DNA of 64,000 nucleotides from Bordetella sp. LUAb4 (GTDB lineage Bacteria; Pseudomonadota; Gammaproteobacteria; Burkholderiales; Burkholderiaceae_B): NCBI RefSeq assembly GCF_021325795.1, contig NZ_JAHPZX010000003.1, positions 620,001 to 684,000 of the forward strand, read 5' to 3'. Shown piece by piece: positions 54,943 to 64,000 of this stretch (position 1 is its first letter; each line of letters starts with the position of its first letter). The notes under the pieces were generated by a model. It saw only the letters and a program-made list of their open reading frames with translations, ran no database searches and was not told where the DNA came from. The position numbers and the translations under genes were made by a program.

Positions 54943-56340
54943 TTAGAACGGCAGCTTCACATCCGGCTTGAGCAGTTGCAGTTGCTGGCGGAAGTCGTCC
55001 TGGATGCGCTTGAGGGCAGCATCGCTGTCGGCTTCGAAGCGCAGTACCACCACTGGCGTGGTGTTCGACGGCCGCGCCAGGCCGAAGCCGTCCGGATACT
55101 CGGCCCGCACGCCGTCGATGGTCACCACGTTGATGGCGCCGTCGAACTTGCCCTTGTCCTGCAAGGCCTTGACCAGGGTGAAGGGTTCGCCTTCTTCCAT
55201 TTCCAGCTTCAACTCGGGCGTCGAGATGGCTTGCGGCAAGGCTTCCAGCACGGCCGACGGGTCGGCGTCGCGCGAGACGATTTCCAGCAGGCGGGTACCG
55301 GTGTACAGGCCGTCGTCGAAACCGAACCAGCGTTCCTTGAAGAAGATGTGGCCGCTCATCTCGCCGGCCAACGGGGCGCCGGTTTCGGCCAGCTTGGCCT
55401 TGACCAGCGAATGGCCGGTTTGCCACATCAGCGGCTTGCCGCCGGCTTCGGTGACGGCCAGGCCGACGTGGCGGCTGCACTTGACGTCATAAATGATGGT
55501 GGCGCCCGGATTGCGTTCCAGCACGTCGCGCGCGTACAGGATCAGCTGGCGGTCGGGCCAGATGATCTGGCCGGACTTGGTGACCACGCCCAGGCGATCG
55601 CCGTCGCCGTCGAAGGCCAGGCCGATTTCATTGTCGGTGGTCTGCACGCAGCGGATCAGGTCTTCCAGATTGTGCGGGTCGGCCGGATCCGGGTGGTGAT
55701 TGGGAAAGTTGCCGTCGACTTCGCAGAACAGCTCGGTAACTTCGCAGCCCAGGGCCCGGAACAGACGCGGGGCGATGGCGCCAGCCACGCCATTGCCGCA
55801 GTCCACGGCGATCTTCATCGGGCGCGCCAGCTTGACGTCGCCGACGATGCGCTGCAGGTAGGTCTCGACCAGGTCCAGTTCGCGGCGCTTGCCAGGGGTG
55901 ACGCCGGCCGGGGCCTTGCCGCCAGCGGCTTCCATGGCCTTGCGCAGTTCCTGGATGCCGTCGCCGTACAGGGCGGCACCCGCCAGCATCATCTTGAAAC
56001 CGTTGTACTTGGGCGGGTTATGGCTGCCGGTGATGGCCACGCCGGAACCCGTCTTCAGCGTATAGGCGCCGAAGTAGACCAGCGGCGTCGGCACTTCGCC
56101 GATGTCCACGGTGTCCACGCCGCCGGCGTTCAGGCCGTCCTGCAGGGCCAGCGACAGCTCTTCGCTGCTCAAGCGGCCGTCGCGGCCGATGACCAGTTCG
56201 CTGACGCCCAGGGAGCGGGCACGGGCGGCCAGCGCCAGGCCCAATTCGCGGGCAAAGCCGACGTTCAACAGATCCGGTACGGTGCCGCGGATGTCGTAGG
56301 CCTTGAAAATCGATGCGGGAATTGTCGACGCGGTCGCCAC
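54943..56340 (-). CDS. Phosphomannomutase/phosphoglucomutase
   Basis: 465 residues, GTG start with AGGA six bases upstream. Phosphoserine Ser106 lies in the active-site loop TGSHNPPKYNGFK, the metal loop reads FDGDGDRLGV, and a sugar loop GEMSGHIFFKERW follows: the alpha-D-phosphohexomutase family, ManB/AlgC branch. It interconverts hexose 6- and 1-phosphates for GDP-mannose, UDP-glucose and LPS core precursors, and so fits beside tviBC. Confidence 0.93.
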   Translation of the reverse strand: MATASTIPASIFKAYDIRGTVPDLLNVGFARELGLALAARARSLGVSELVIGRDGRLSSEELSLALQDGLNAGGVDTVDIGEVPTPLVYFGAYTLKTGSGVAITGSHNPPKYNGFKMMLAGAALYGDGIQELRKAMEAAGGKAPAGVTPGKRRELDLVETYLQRIVGDVKLARPMKIAVDCGNGVAGAIAPRLFRALGCEVTELFCEVDGNFPNHHPDPADPHNLEDLIRCVQTTDNEIGLAFDGDGDRLGVVTKSGQIIWPDRQLILYARDVLERNPGATIIYDVKCSRHVGLAVTEAGGKPLMWQTGHSLVKAKLAETGAPLAGEMSGHIFFKERWFGFDDGLYTGTRLLEIVSRDADPSAVLEALPQAISTPELKLEMEEGEPFTLVKALQDKGKFDGAINVVTIDGVRAEYPDGFGLARPSNTTPVVVLRFEADSDAALKRIQDDFRQQLQLLKPDVKLPF

Positions 56341-56767
56341 GTTGATTCCTTGTTCCAGGGTGCGATGAAAAGGGCATTATCCCCGATTGCCGATGGCGCC
56401 ATCCCCAGCTGTGTGCTGCATATGTCCTAGTCCTGACAGACGAGGCACACAGGACGGGAGTCGTTCCAGCAGGCGATCCAATGCGAATCAGCCGGCCTCG
56501 TCCTGCCCGGAATTGCGCCGCGCGGGTATCACGGGGCAGGGCGATTGTTACACGGAAGCCGGCGGCGCCGTTGTGTCCGAATTCGACAATCCTGACGACG
56601 CATTGCTGCGAGACACTTTTGCGGCCCGTGGCGGGCATGTCTCGCCCTACAATAGCTCCACTTTTCAGTCCGTCCCGGCCAGGCGCCATTTACGTTGCTT
56701 GGGTCGATAGCGCGGTTTGTCCGGGGGGACACGCGGCCGGCGGCGGCCATAACCATTGCGGTGGTCG
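56341..56767. other. 427-base divergent spacer
   Basis: No gene is supported. It must hold the promoters of the phosphomannomutase (minus) and the FAD dehydrogenase operon (plus). A TACAAT -10-like box lies at 56648-56653 on the plus strand, without a clear -35. Small open frames across it resemble nothing. Confidence 0.5.
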
Positions 56768-58183
56768 ATGACATTCCTGGATGAGTTGCGGGCCTTGCTG
56801 GGCGCCGAACATGTATTGACGGGCGCCGATACGGATTCCTATACGCTGGACTGGCGCGGCCGTTATCAGGGCAGGGCCCTGGCCGTGGCGCGGCCCGCGG
56901 ACACCGAGGGCGTGGCCGGCGTCGTGCGGCTATGCGCCCGCCACCGGGTGCCGGTGCTGCCGCAGGGCGGCAATACCAGCCTTTGCGGCGGTGCCACGCC
57001 GGACGAGGAAGGCGCCACACTGATCCTGTCGCTGGGCCGTTTGAACCGGATCCGCGCCGTCGACACCGATAACGATACGATCACCGTCGAGGCCGGCTGC
57101 ATCCTGCAGGCGGTGCAGCAGGCGGCCGAGCATGTCCGTCGGCTGTTTCCCCTGAGCCTGGCTGCCGAGGGTAGTTGCAGCATCGGCGGCAATCTGGCCA
57201 CCAACGCCGGCGGCACCCAGGTGCTGCGCTACGGCAACACGCGCGACCTGACGCTGGGGCTGGAAGTCGTGACCCCGGATGGCCGCATCTGGCATGGCTT
57301 GCGCGGCCTGCGCAAGGACAATACCGGCTACGACCTGCGCGACCTGTACATCGGCAGCGAGGGTACGTTGGGCATCATCACGGCGGCCACCCTGAAGCTT
57401 TATCCCTTGCCGGTAGCCCGCTCCACGGCTTTGCTGGCCCTGCCGGGCGTCGAGCAGGCGGTGCAGGTACTGTCCCGCGCCCGCGCGGGTTTCGGTGCCA
57501 CGCTGACCGGTTTCGAACTGATGGCCGGCTACTGCTTGCAGGGCGTAGTGCGCCTGTATCCGCAGCAGCGCCTGCCCTTCAGCGGCGAGTCGGCCGAGTC
57601 GCCCTGGTTCGCCCTGCTGGAGCTGTCGGACAGCGAAAGCGAGGCGCATGCGCGCGAGCGCTTCGAAAGCGTGCTGGGCGAAGTCCTGGAGGATGGCCTG
57701 GCCACCGACGCCGCCATCGCCGAGAACGTCGCGCAGAGCCGCGCCTTGTGGCACCTGCGCGAAAGCATTCCCTTGGCCGAGGCGGCTTTCGGCAAGGCGG
57801 TGAAGCACGATGTTTCGGTGCCGATTTCGCGCATCGCCGAATTCGTGCGCACCACCAATGGCCTGCTGCAGGCGCGCTTCCCGGGCGTGACCCATGTGAT
57901 ATTCGGCCACCTGGGCGACGGCAATCTGCATTACAACGTGGCGCCCGCGCCGGGCCAGGCCGAGGCCGACCTGCTGGCCCTGCAATCGCGGATCTACCAG
58001 GTGGTGCACGACAGCGTGCACGCGCACCAGGGATCGATCAGCGCCGAACACGGTGTCGGACAGCTCAAGGTGGACGAGCTGACCCGCTATAAGGACCCCC
58101 TGGAGCTGGAGCTGATGCGCCGGATCAAGCAGGCGCTGGATCCGGACGGCATCATGAACCCCGGCAAGGTCGTTCGCCTATGA
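56768..58183 (+). CDS. FAD-linked oxidase (GlcD/D-2-hydroxyacid dehydrogenase type)
   Basis: 471 residues. The N-terminal PCMH-type FAD domain has VLPQGGNTSLCGGATPDE, SIGGNLATNAGGTQVLRYGNTRD and YIGSEGTLGIITAATLKLYP. The C-terminal cap has VIFGHLGDGNLHYNVAP, SAEHGVGQLK and MNPGKVVRL. This is the GlcD/D2HGDH/D-LDH family oxidising D-2-hydroxy acids; exact substrate unknown. The ATG at 56768 is preferred over a TTG four codons earlier. The stop overlaps the response-regulator start as ATGA, an unusual coupling of a metabolic enzyme to a two-component system. Confidence 0.9.
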   Translation: MTFLDELRALLGAEHVLTGADTDSYTLDWRGRYQGRALAVARPADTEGVAGVVRLCARHRVPVLPQGGNTSLCGGATPDEEGATLILSLGRLNRIRAVDTDNDTITVEAGCILQAVQQAAEHVRRLFPLSLAAEGSCSIGGNLATNAGGTQVLRYGNTRDLTLGLEVVTPDGRIWHGLRGLRKDNTGYDLRDLYIGSEGTLGIITAATLKLYPLPVARSTALLALPGVEQAVQVLSRARAGFGATLTGFELMAGYCLQGVVRLYPQQRLPFSGESAESPWFALLELSDSESEAHARERFESVLGEVLEDGLATDAAIAENVAQSRALWHLRESIPLAEAAFGKAVKHDVSVPISRIAEFVRTTNGLLQARFPGVTHVIFGHLGDGNLHYNVAPAPGQAEADLLALQSRIYQVVHDSVHAHQGSISAEHGVGQLKVDELTRYKDPLELELMRRIKQALDPDGIMNPGKVVRL

Positions 58184-58890
58184 TTTCCTCAACCGCCACG
58201 GGGCACCATCGCGTCCTCATCGTCGAGGACGACGCGACCATCGCCGGCAATCTCTACAGCTTTCTGGAGCAGCGCGGCTTCGTGCCGGACGCGGCCTATG
58301 ACGGCCGCGCCGCGTTGGGCCTGCTGACTTCGCAACACTTTGACGTGGTCATCCTGGACGTCGGCCTGCCCGGCATGGACGGTTATGCCGTATTGCGCGC
58401 GATGCGTACCGAACACATGCTGCCCGTGCCGGTGCTGATGCTCACCGCCCGCGACGAACTGGACGACAAGCTGGCCGGCTTCGCGCATGGCGCGGACGAC
58501 TACCTGACCAAGCCCTTCGCGCTGGCGGAGGTGGAAGCCAGGCTGAACGCGCTGATTCTGCGCGCCAGCGGCGGCGTGGCCACGCCGGTGCGCCGTTGCG
58601 GCGCCCTCAGTTATGACAGCCGCACCCGCATCGTGGCGGTGGACGGCAAGCCGGTGCACCTGACGCGCAAGTCCGTCATGATCATCGAGGCCTTGCTGCG
58701 CGATCCGGGCCGCGTGGTGTCGCGTGCCGAATTGGAAAGCCATCTTTGGGGCGCCGAGCCACCGTCCTCGGATGCGCTGCGCAGCCAGATGCACCTGCTG
58801 CGCAAAGCGCTCAACGACGCCGGCTTCGATGGCATCGAAACCTTGCATGGCACTGGCTGGCGCCTGCTGGTCGACGGTGCGGACGCATGA
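58180..58890 (+). CDS. OmpR-family response regulator
   Basis: 236 residues. The receiver domain has the acidic pair EDD at 16-18, phosphoacceptor Asp60 (VVILDVGLPGMDGY) and the conserved Lys in DDYLTKPFAL. The C-terminal winged helix (VHLTRKSVMIIEALLRDPGRVVSRAELESHLWG) is OmpR/PhoB type. It is coupled by ATGA overlaps to the FAD dehydrogenase upstream and the sensor kinase downstream. Confidence 0.95.
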   Translation: MISSTATGHHRVLIVEDDATIAGNLYSFLEQRGFVPDAAYDGRAALGLLTSQHFDVVILDVGLPGMDGYAVLRAMRTEHMLPVPVLMLTARDELDDKLAGFAHGADDYLTKPFALAEVEARLNALILRASGGVATPVRRCGALSYDSRTRIVAVDGKPVHLTRKSVMIIEALLRDPGRVVSRAELESHLWGAEPPSSDALRSQMHLLRKALNDAGFDGIETLHGTGWRLLVDGADA

Positions 58891-60215
58891 ACAGCGGCAG
58901 TACCCTGACCCAGCGGGTCACCTGGGCATTGACAGGGTTGGTGGCGATTTTCGTATCCGCGCTGGTGGTGCTGGCCTATCTGACCTTCGACCAGATGGAA
59001 GACGATCTGGTCAATGACATCCTGACGACCGAGGCCGAGCGCCAGATTTCGCATCTGCAGAACGGCACGGTGACCATGCCCCAGCATGGTCCGCTGGACC
59101 TGGGCAGCAATATGCGCGCATGGCTGCAGCAGCCGGGCACGGTCAACCCCGATATTCCCGAGCCCATCCACAACCTGAACGCCGGGCTGCATCTGGTCGA
59201 ACCGGGGGTGGAAACCTGGCACGTGGTGATCGCCAATCCGCCACAGGGCAAGTTCTTTGTGTTGTATGACGCCACCGACAACGAAGACCGGGTGTTCGAT
59301 TTCGGTCTCATCGTGCTGGGCCTGGGCGTGATCAGCATCGTCGCGTCCTACGGTGTGGCGCGTAAGGTCGCGCAACTGGCGGTGGGTCCCATGTTGACCT
59401 TGACCGACCAGTTGGCCAAATGGGCGCCGGGGTCGCCGGACCTGGCGGTGGAGCGCAATGACGAGGCCGGCCGCCTGGTCGAGGCCTTCAACCGAGTGCA
59501 GAATCAAGTCGACCGTTCGCTGGCGCGCGAGCGGGAGTTCGCGGCCAATCTCAGCCATGAAGTGCGTACACCGCTGGCGGCCATCCGCAGCGATGGTGAA
59601 TTGATGCTGCTGGCCGATGTCAGCGATGACCAGCGCACCCGCCTCACCCGCGTCGTCAAGAACGTCGATAGCGTGGCGGCCGCGTTGGAAAGCGCCCGTG
59701 CCATGGCGCGTGACGAGTTGCGCGCGCCCGAGCCGGTGGACCTGCGCGACTGCATGCAGTCCGCCTGGCAGGGCCTGGAGGCCCACGCCGAACAGGCCGG
59801 CCTGCTGCTGGATGACCAGTTGGCGCCGGGCAATGTCCGCACGCTCGACCGCTATGCCTTGTTGACGGTGCTGCGCAACCTCATCCGTAATGCCATCGAG
59901 CACGCGGCGCCGGCGCAGTTCAGCGTCAGCGCGGTGGAAGGTGGGATAGCGCTGCGCGATAACGGCAAAGGGATACGCGCGGCCGACCTGCCTTTCGTGT
60001 TCGAACGCTATTACAGCGTGCGGTTGCGCGATATGCGCAGTGGCGGTGGCGATGGCAATGGTGGCGCGGAAACGCCCGAGGCTGCCGCGGCGCTGGAGCG
60101 GGGGCTGGGGCTGGCCATCGCCAAACGGGTGTGCGACATGCAGGCCTGGAGCCTGACCGTGCAGTCGGCCACCGAAGGCCCCGACCGGGGGACGCGTTTC
60201 ACGCTCCGGTTCTAG
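58887..60215 (+). CDS. Sensor histidine kinase
   Basis: 442 residues. Two membrane helices (about 12-32 and 139-158) flank a periplasmic domain of about 105 residues with acidic patches; a HAMP-like linker, the HisKA motif with His224 (AANLSHEVRTPLAAIR) and an HATPase domain (LRNLIRNAIEHA, LRDNGKGIRAADLPFVFERYY) follow. Inner-membrane sensor for the preceding regulator. The PmrB/QseC-like layout together with the following PAP2 gene suggests envelope sensing, but the signal is unknown. Gly/Asn-rich insert at GGGDGNGGAETPEA before the G2 box. Confidence 0.93.
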   Translation: MNSGSTLTQRVTWALTGLVAIFVSALVVLAYLTFDQMEDDLVNDILTTEAERQISHLQNGTVTMPQHGPLDLGSNMRAWLQQPGTVNPDIPEPIHNLNAGLHLVEPGVETWHVVIANPPQGKFFVLYDATDNEDRVFDFGLIVLGLGVISIVASYGVARKVAQLAVGPMLTLTDQLAKWAPGSPDLAVERNDEAGRLVEAFNRVQNQVDRSLAREREFAANLSHEVRTPLAAIRSDGELMLLADVSDDQRTRLTRVVKNVDSVAAALESARAMARDELRAPEPVDLRDCMQSAWQGLEAHAEQAGLLLDDQLAPGNVRTLDRYALLTVLRNLIRNAIEHAAPAQFSVSAVEGGIALRDNGKGIRAADLPFVFERYYSVRLRDMRSGGGDGNGGAETPEAAAALERGLGLAIAKRVCDMQAWSLTVQSATEGPDRGTRFTLRF

Positions 60216-60344
60216 TGGCGCAGCGGGGCAACGGGGAAATCTTGTGCCCGGAGGTGACCCGCCGCGGGATGCCGTTTACGCGGATTTGACGAATATTTCA
60301 TGGGCTGCGGGGTAGCTTGCGATGTTCCGAGCGCAGGCAACCCT

Positions 60345-61133
60345 ATGGCTACTTCCGACCCCAACTACTGGTCGGCGGCTGAACGCCGCGAGACCTATCT
60401 GATCGGCCAGGTGTTCTCCGTGACCCTGCTGCTGATCTTTTGCGCGCAGGCGGTCAATCTGTGGGGCCTGGACCTGGTCGTGGCGCGCTGGTTCTACGAC
60501 GCCCAGGCGCATTTGTTCCCGCACCGGGCCTCGCGCGCCCTGGAGATATTCGGCCATCGGCTGGTGCTGGTGGCACCCGTCGGCGTAGCGGTGGCGGCGG
60601 CGGGCGCCGCCGTGGCCAGCCGCTGGCTGCCGGCGTTGCGGCCGTGGCGGGGTGTGCTGTGGGCCGTGGCGCTGACCTGTGCGCTGGGGCAGGTCATCAT
60701 CGCGCAGCTCAAGCATTACACCGCGCTGCCGCGCCCCTACGACCTGAGCATGTTCGGCGGCTACGCGTCGTATCCCCAACGTTTCTGGGCCGCCAGCCGG
60801 CGCGAAGCCGGCGGCGCCTTACCCAGCGGACATGCGGGCGCCGGCTACGCCTTGTTGTCGCTGTACTTCGCGGGTTGGGCCGCCGGCCGTCCCTTGTGGC
60901 GCTGGACCGGTCTGGCCATCGGCATCCTGGTGGGCGCCGGCTTTTCGCTGGTGCGTATCGCCCAGGGCGCCCATTTCCTCAGCCAGACCCTGTGGTCCGC
61001 CGCCATCATGTGGCTGCTGGCCAGCCTGTTGTTCTACCGGCTGCTGGTTCAGCCCAGGAGCAGGCCGGGCAACCACAGCGAGAAAGCCGGCACGTACGTG
61101 ACCAGGGCCAAGGCCGCCAATAGCGCGCCATAG
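60345..61133 (+). CDS. PAP2-family membrane phosphatase
   Basis: 262 residues with about five to six membrane helices. The three-part PAP2 motif is complete: KHYTALPRPYDL, PSGHAGAGYALL and SLVRIAQGAHFLSQ. Family members remove phosphate from lipid A, undecaprenyl pyrophosphate or phosphatidylglycerophosphate. The ATG at 60345 has an AGG eight bases upstream; an in-frame ATG at 60300 lacks one. It follows a two-component system, so a regulated lipid A phosphatase role is plausible. Its last 85 bases overlap dctM in antisense. Confidence 0.88.
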   Translation: MATSDPNYWSAAERRETYLIGQVFSVTLLLIFCAQAVNLWGLDLVVARWFYDAQAHLFPHRASRALEIFGHRLVLVAPVGVAVAAAGAAVASRWLPALRPWRGVLWAVALTCALGQVIIAQLKHYTALPRPYDLSMFGGYASYPQRFWAASRREAGGALPSGHAGAGYALLSLYFAGWAAGRPLWRWTGLAIGILVGAGFSLVRIAQGAHFLSQTLWSAAIMWLLASLLFYRLLVQPRSRPGNHSEKAGTYVTRAKAANSAP

Positions 61134-62332
61134 AAAGGCCAGATCGTCCGCATTACCGTTCCCACCGACACCTGGCCGATGGCGCAGCCCACGAACTGCG
61201 TGGTGCCCACGGGCGGCGTATTCAGCCCCAACGCGCAGTTCAGCAGCATGACGATGCCGAACTGCACCGGCCCCATCCCGTACTGCATGCAGATGGGCAG
61301 GAAAATGGGCGTGCAGATCAGGATGGTGGCCGCCATGTCCAGGAACGTACCCAGCAGGAACAGCACGATGTTGACCATCAGGAAGATGGCCCAAGGACTG
61401 GTGGAAATCGACGCCAGCAGGACGCCGGTCTTCTCGGCCACGCCGTAGAAGCTGATCAGATAGCCGAACGTGGCCGAGATGCCGATCAGCAGCAACACCA
61501 CGCCCGTCGTCTTGACCGCCTTGGCCGCGGCGCGCACGAATTGGTCAAAGCTCAGCGAGCGATAGACGAAGACCGTCAGCGCCAGCGCGTAGAGCACGGC
61601 CACCGCCGCCGATTCCGTGGCGGTGAACACGCCGCTCAGGATGCCGGCGATGATCAGCACCACCACGAACAGGCCTGGCAACGCGGCGACGAGCGAGCGC
61701 AACACGATGTGCCAGCCGGGAAAAGTGCCGGCCGGATAGCCGCGGCTGCGCGCCACGAAATAGGCCGCGGCCAGGTTGCACAGCGTCAGGATCGCGGCGG
61801 GCACCACGCCCGCGGCGATCAGCGCGGCAATCGAAACCTTGCCGCCCGCCGCCAGCGTATAGATGATGATGTTGTGGCTGGTCGGCATCAACGCACCGAC
61901 CAAGGCTGCGTGGGTGGTGACGTTGACGGCGTAGTCGGCGTGATAGCCCTCGCGTTTCATCATCGGGATCATCACCGATCCCATCGCCGACACGTCGGCC
62001 ACGGGCGAGCCCGACACGCCGCCGAACAGCGTGCAAGCCACGACGTTGGACATGCCCAGGCCGCCGCGCACATGGCCCACCAGCGACTTGGCGAATGCCA
62101 CGATGCGGTCGGCGATGCCGCCGTACAACATCAATTCGCCGGTGAAGATGAAGAAAGGTATGGCCAGGAAGGAAAAGGCGTTCATGCCGGACGTCATCTG
62201 CTGGAAGGCCACCGCGATGGGCAGGTCCTCATACATGATGGCCGAGATGGATGCCAGGCCGATGGCGAAGGCCACCGGCACGCCGATGACCAGGAAGCCC
62301 ATGAAGGCGACGGAAAGCAGAGTCAGTGCCAT
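61049..62332 (-). CDS. dctM: TRAP transporter large permease DctM
   Basis: 427 residues and about 12 membrane helices. Family motifs: PFFIFTGELMLYGGIADRIVAFAKSLVGHVRGGLGMSNVVACTLFGGVSGSPVADVSAMGSVMIPMM near the middle of the first half, and FLLGTFLDMAATILICTPIFLPI. It forms the Na+-coupled channel of a TRAP-T system. Its start overlaps dctQ by ten bases and its 3' end overlaps the PAP2 gene in antisense by 85 bases. Confidence 0.94.
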   Translation of the reverse strand: MALTLLSVAFMGFLVIGVPVAFAIGLASISAIMYEDLPIAVAFQQMTSGMNAFSFLAIPFFIFTGELMLYGGIADRIVAFAKSLVGHVRGGLGMSNVVACTLFGGVSGSPVADVSAMGSVMIPMMKREGYHADYAVNVTTHAALVGALMPTSHNIIIYTLAAGGKVSIAALIAAGVVPAAILTLCNLAAAYFVARSRGYPAGTFPGWHIVLRSLVAALPGLFVVVLIIAGILSGVFTATESAAVAVLYALALTVFVYRSLSFDQFVRAAAKAVKTTGVVLLLIGISATFGYLISFYGVAEKTGVLLASISTSPWAIFLMVNIVLFLLGTFLDMAATILICTPIFLPICMQYGMGPVQFGIVMLLNCALGLNTPPVGTTQFVGCAIGQVSVGTVMRTIWPFYGALLAALALVTYVPAFSLWLPGLLLG

Positions 62333-62880
62333 GCGGGGACCACCTTTTGATGCCGCAGCAACGCCACGATGTGTTCAAGGGAGAAGATGGCGATCAGGCC
62401 GCCCGACAGCATGGACGGCACATACTTCCAACCTTCCGAAATGCCCAGGTTGGGCATCGTGTAGTCGAGCACGGCGTCGGCCAGGACGCCGCAATACCAG
62501 GCCATGAGCAGGCCGAACAGCAACACCAGGATGTGGATGAGAATTTGCAGGCGGCGTTTGTTGGCGGGCGAAAGGGCGTCGATCAGCGATTCGAAGCCGA
62601 TGTGGCCGGCGTCGCGCACGCCGACGGCCGCGCCCAGCATGGTGACGTAGAGCACCAGCAGCATGGCGATGCTTTCCGCCCAGGTGGGCGTGCTGTTGAG
62701 GACGTGACGGCCGAAGATCTGTAGCGCGACGGCGGCGATCAGGCACACCAGCCCGGCGACGCTCACCCACATGCAAATGCGCGCCAGCAGGGCGCAGGCA
62801 CGGGAGAATAGGTCGAGCGGGCCGGCCGCGGCCTGGGCACCCACGGGGGGCGCGGCGCTTTCCTGAAGACTGGCGGGCAT
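62323..62880 (-). CDS. dctQ: TRAP transporter small permease DctQ
   Basis: 185 residues with four membrane helices; family motifs LQIFGRHVLNSTPTWAESIAMLLVLYVTMLGAAVGVRDAGHIGFESL and GWKYVPSMLSGGLIAIFSLEHIV. An N-terminal cytoplasmic tail of about 30 residues precedes the first helix. DctQ anchors receptor docking to DctM. It lies between dctP and dctM as usual. Confidence 0.92.
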   Translation of the reverse strand: MPASLQESAAPPVGAQAAAGPLDLFSRACALLARICMWVSVAGLVCLIAAVALQIFGRHVLNSTPTWAESIAMLLVLYVTMLGAAVGVRDAGHIGFESLIDALSPANKRRLQILIHILVLLFGLLMAWYCGVLADAVLDYTMPNLGISEGWKYVPSMLSGGLIAIFSLEHIVALLRHQKVVPAWH

Positions 62881-62987
62881 GATGGAACGCCTCTGGTTGG
62901 GTTGGGCGGTTGGGCAAGGGCCGTGGCGCGGCCCGGAAGCAGCGCCACGGGGATGGCTTGCAGGACAGGGGCCGGTCTGGCCGCGCC

Positions 62988-64000
62988 CTATTGCGTGTCC
63001 TGGATGCGCTTGACCAGGTCTTTCATCTCCGGCGTGGTGACGAAGCGGTCGTAGACGGGCTTCATCGCCGCCTGGAAGGATGCCTTGTCCACCTCGACGA
63101 TCTGGGCGCCGCCCTTGACCACGATGTCGCGCGACTTGGCTTCGCGCTCATCCCACAGCTTGCGCATATAGGGCACCGAGTCGCGCGCGGCATCGCGCAG
63201 GATTTTCTGTTCGTCGGGCGACAGCTTGTCCCACTGGCGCTTGGAGAACAGCAGGATCTCCGGCGTCATGCTGTGTTCGTCCTGTGAATAGAACTTGGCC
63301 ACCTCGAAGTGATGCGCGCTTTCGTAGCTGGGGATGTTGTTTTCGGCCGCATCCACCAGACCGGTCTTCAGCGAGGTGTAGACCTCTCCCATGGACATGG
63401 GCGTGGCATTGGCACCCATGGCTTCGACCATGGCCACCGACAGGTCGGATTGCTGCACGCGTATCTTCAGTCCCTTGGCGTCGGCCAGCGTGCGCACCGG
63501 CTTGTTGCGGGTGTACATGGAACGCGAGCCGCTGTCGTACCAGGCCAGGCCGACGAAGCCGGCTTTTTCGCAGGACGTCAGCAGTTGTTCGCCGATGGGA
63601 CCGTCCAGGACGGCGTGCAGATGTTCCTTGGAACGGAAGAGAAAGGGCAGGGCCGGCACACGCGTGTTCGAACAGATATTGTGCATGGCGGCGCTGCTCA
63701 CGCGCGCCATGGTCAGCGCGCCCAGCTTGACCTGTTCGATGGTGTCGTTTTCGGAGCCCAAGGCACCGCCGGAAAAGATGCGGATGGTCAGCTTGCCATT
63801 GGACCGTTCCTTGACCTGATCGGCCATATGCTTGACCGCCATCACGGTCGGATAGTCGTCGGTGAAGATGTCCGCGGTGCGGAATTCCGCCGCATGCACG
63901 GTGCCGGGCAGGGCGGCGCCGGCGATGACGGCGGCGGCACTGGCGCTGGCCAGGAACGCGGACGCGAACAGGGCGGCGCGGGGGCGCCGGGGAACGATGT
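62988..64000 (-). CDS. dctP: TRAP transporter substrate-binding protein DctP, 5' end cut
   Basis: About 337 residues are visible; the start lies beyond the right edge. The first visible residues ([20 protein letters not shown]) belong to a signal peptide ending near VHA, so only a few N-terminal residues are missing. TRAP receptor motifs: [74 protein letters not shown] and [21 protein letters not shown]. It heads the dctPQM operon; the conserved ligand-binding Arg is in the KIRVQQS strand. Ligand unknown, likely a carboxylate or sugar acid. Confidence 0.93.
   Translation of the reverse strand, partial: IVPRRPRAALFASAFLASASAAAVIAGAALPGTVHAAEFRTADIFTDDYPTVMAVKHMADQVKERSNGKLTIRIFSGGALGSENDTIEQVKLGALTMARVSSAAMHNICSNTRVPALPFLFRSKEHLHAVLDGPIGEQLLTSCEKAGFVGLAWYDSGSRSMYTRNKPVRTLADAKGLKIRVQQSDLSVAMVEAMGANATPMSMGEVYTSLKTGLVDAAENNIPSYESAHHFEVAKFYSQDEHSMTPEILLFSKRQWDKLSPDEQKILRDAARDSVPYMRKLWDEREAKSRDIVVKGGAQIVEVDKASFQAAMKPVYDRFVTTPEMKDLVKRIQDTQ

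Overview
The window is GC-rich, densely packed bacterial chromosome. Several traits point to a betaproteobacterium of the Alcaligenaceae, most likely Bordetella or a close relative such as Achromobacter: a Bug-type tricarboxylate-transporter receptor beside MmgE/PrpD genes, two TRAP substrate-binding proteins, an MmsA/omega-amino-acid aminotransferase pair with a MocR regulator, a tandem glycine riboswitch ahead of gcvTHP, and tviB/tviC-type sugar nucleotide genes. That assignment rests on gene families and was not checked by a search. No rRNA, tRNA, insertion sequence or CRISPR array was seen.

Layout. 1-1776: tail of a SpoIIE/PP2C-type phosphatase overlapping a periplasmic binding protein gene. 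1860-4871 (minus): hxlR, mnmH and a GCS2-family ligase, divergent from an NAD(P)-binding oxidoreductase. 5705-7198: GlcG/HbpS-like protein and a LysR regulator around a perfect palindrome. 7195-12043 (minus): two MmgE/PrpD genes around a Bug receptor, then a SecD-P1-like secreted protein. 12512-14539: orphan antirepressor-like gene, GNAT enzyme, ABM monooxygenase. 14794-17828: two META lipoproteins, trhO, mtn. 18121-28380: metG, apbC, tamA-tamB, dcd. 28404-36201: GNAT enzyme, lone TRAP receptor, TPR/C39 peptidase protein, Orn/Lys/Arg decarboxylase, HI0933-type flavoprotein. 36328-41333: glycine riboswitch, gcvT-gcvH-gcvP, terminator. 41491-43012: two orphan genes with unusual composition, each behind a HrpL-type promoter-like box. 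43046-47752: mmsA-like gene lacking its catalytic cysteine, aminotransferase, MocR regulator. 47949-49852: osmC-thyA-folA. 50305-52329: coq7, a probable small RNA with an anti-Shine-Dalgarno loop, a proline-rich orphan. 52535-56340: tviB, tviC, and convergent phosphomannomutase. 56768-61133: FAD dehydrogenase, response regulator, sensor kinase, PAP2 phosphatase. 61049-64000 (minus): TRAP dctP-dctQ-dctM, with dctP cut by the window edge.

How genes work together. The riboswitch lets glycine control its own cleavage system. AptA and MmsA would take beta-alanine to malonate semialdehyde and on to acetyl-CoA under MocR control, but this MmsA looks catalytically dead. TamA and TamB form an envelope assembly machine. 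TviB and TviC would make UDP-GalNAcA. The kinase/regulator/PAP2 group suggests regulated envelope lipid dephosphorylation.

The strongest unexplained signals are the two orphan genes at 41551-43012, with matching HrpL-type boxes and repeated PPA(Y/F) motifs, the probable anti-SD small RNA at 51323-51568, and the Cys-to-Gly change in MmsA. A recurring oddity is short-period tandem repeats. In coding regions the unit is a multiple of three (36, 18, 15, 6 bp). In spacers it is often not, as with the 7-bp unit at 47862.
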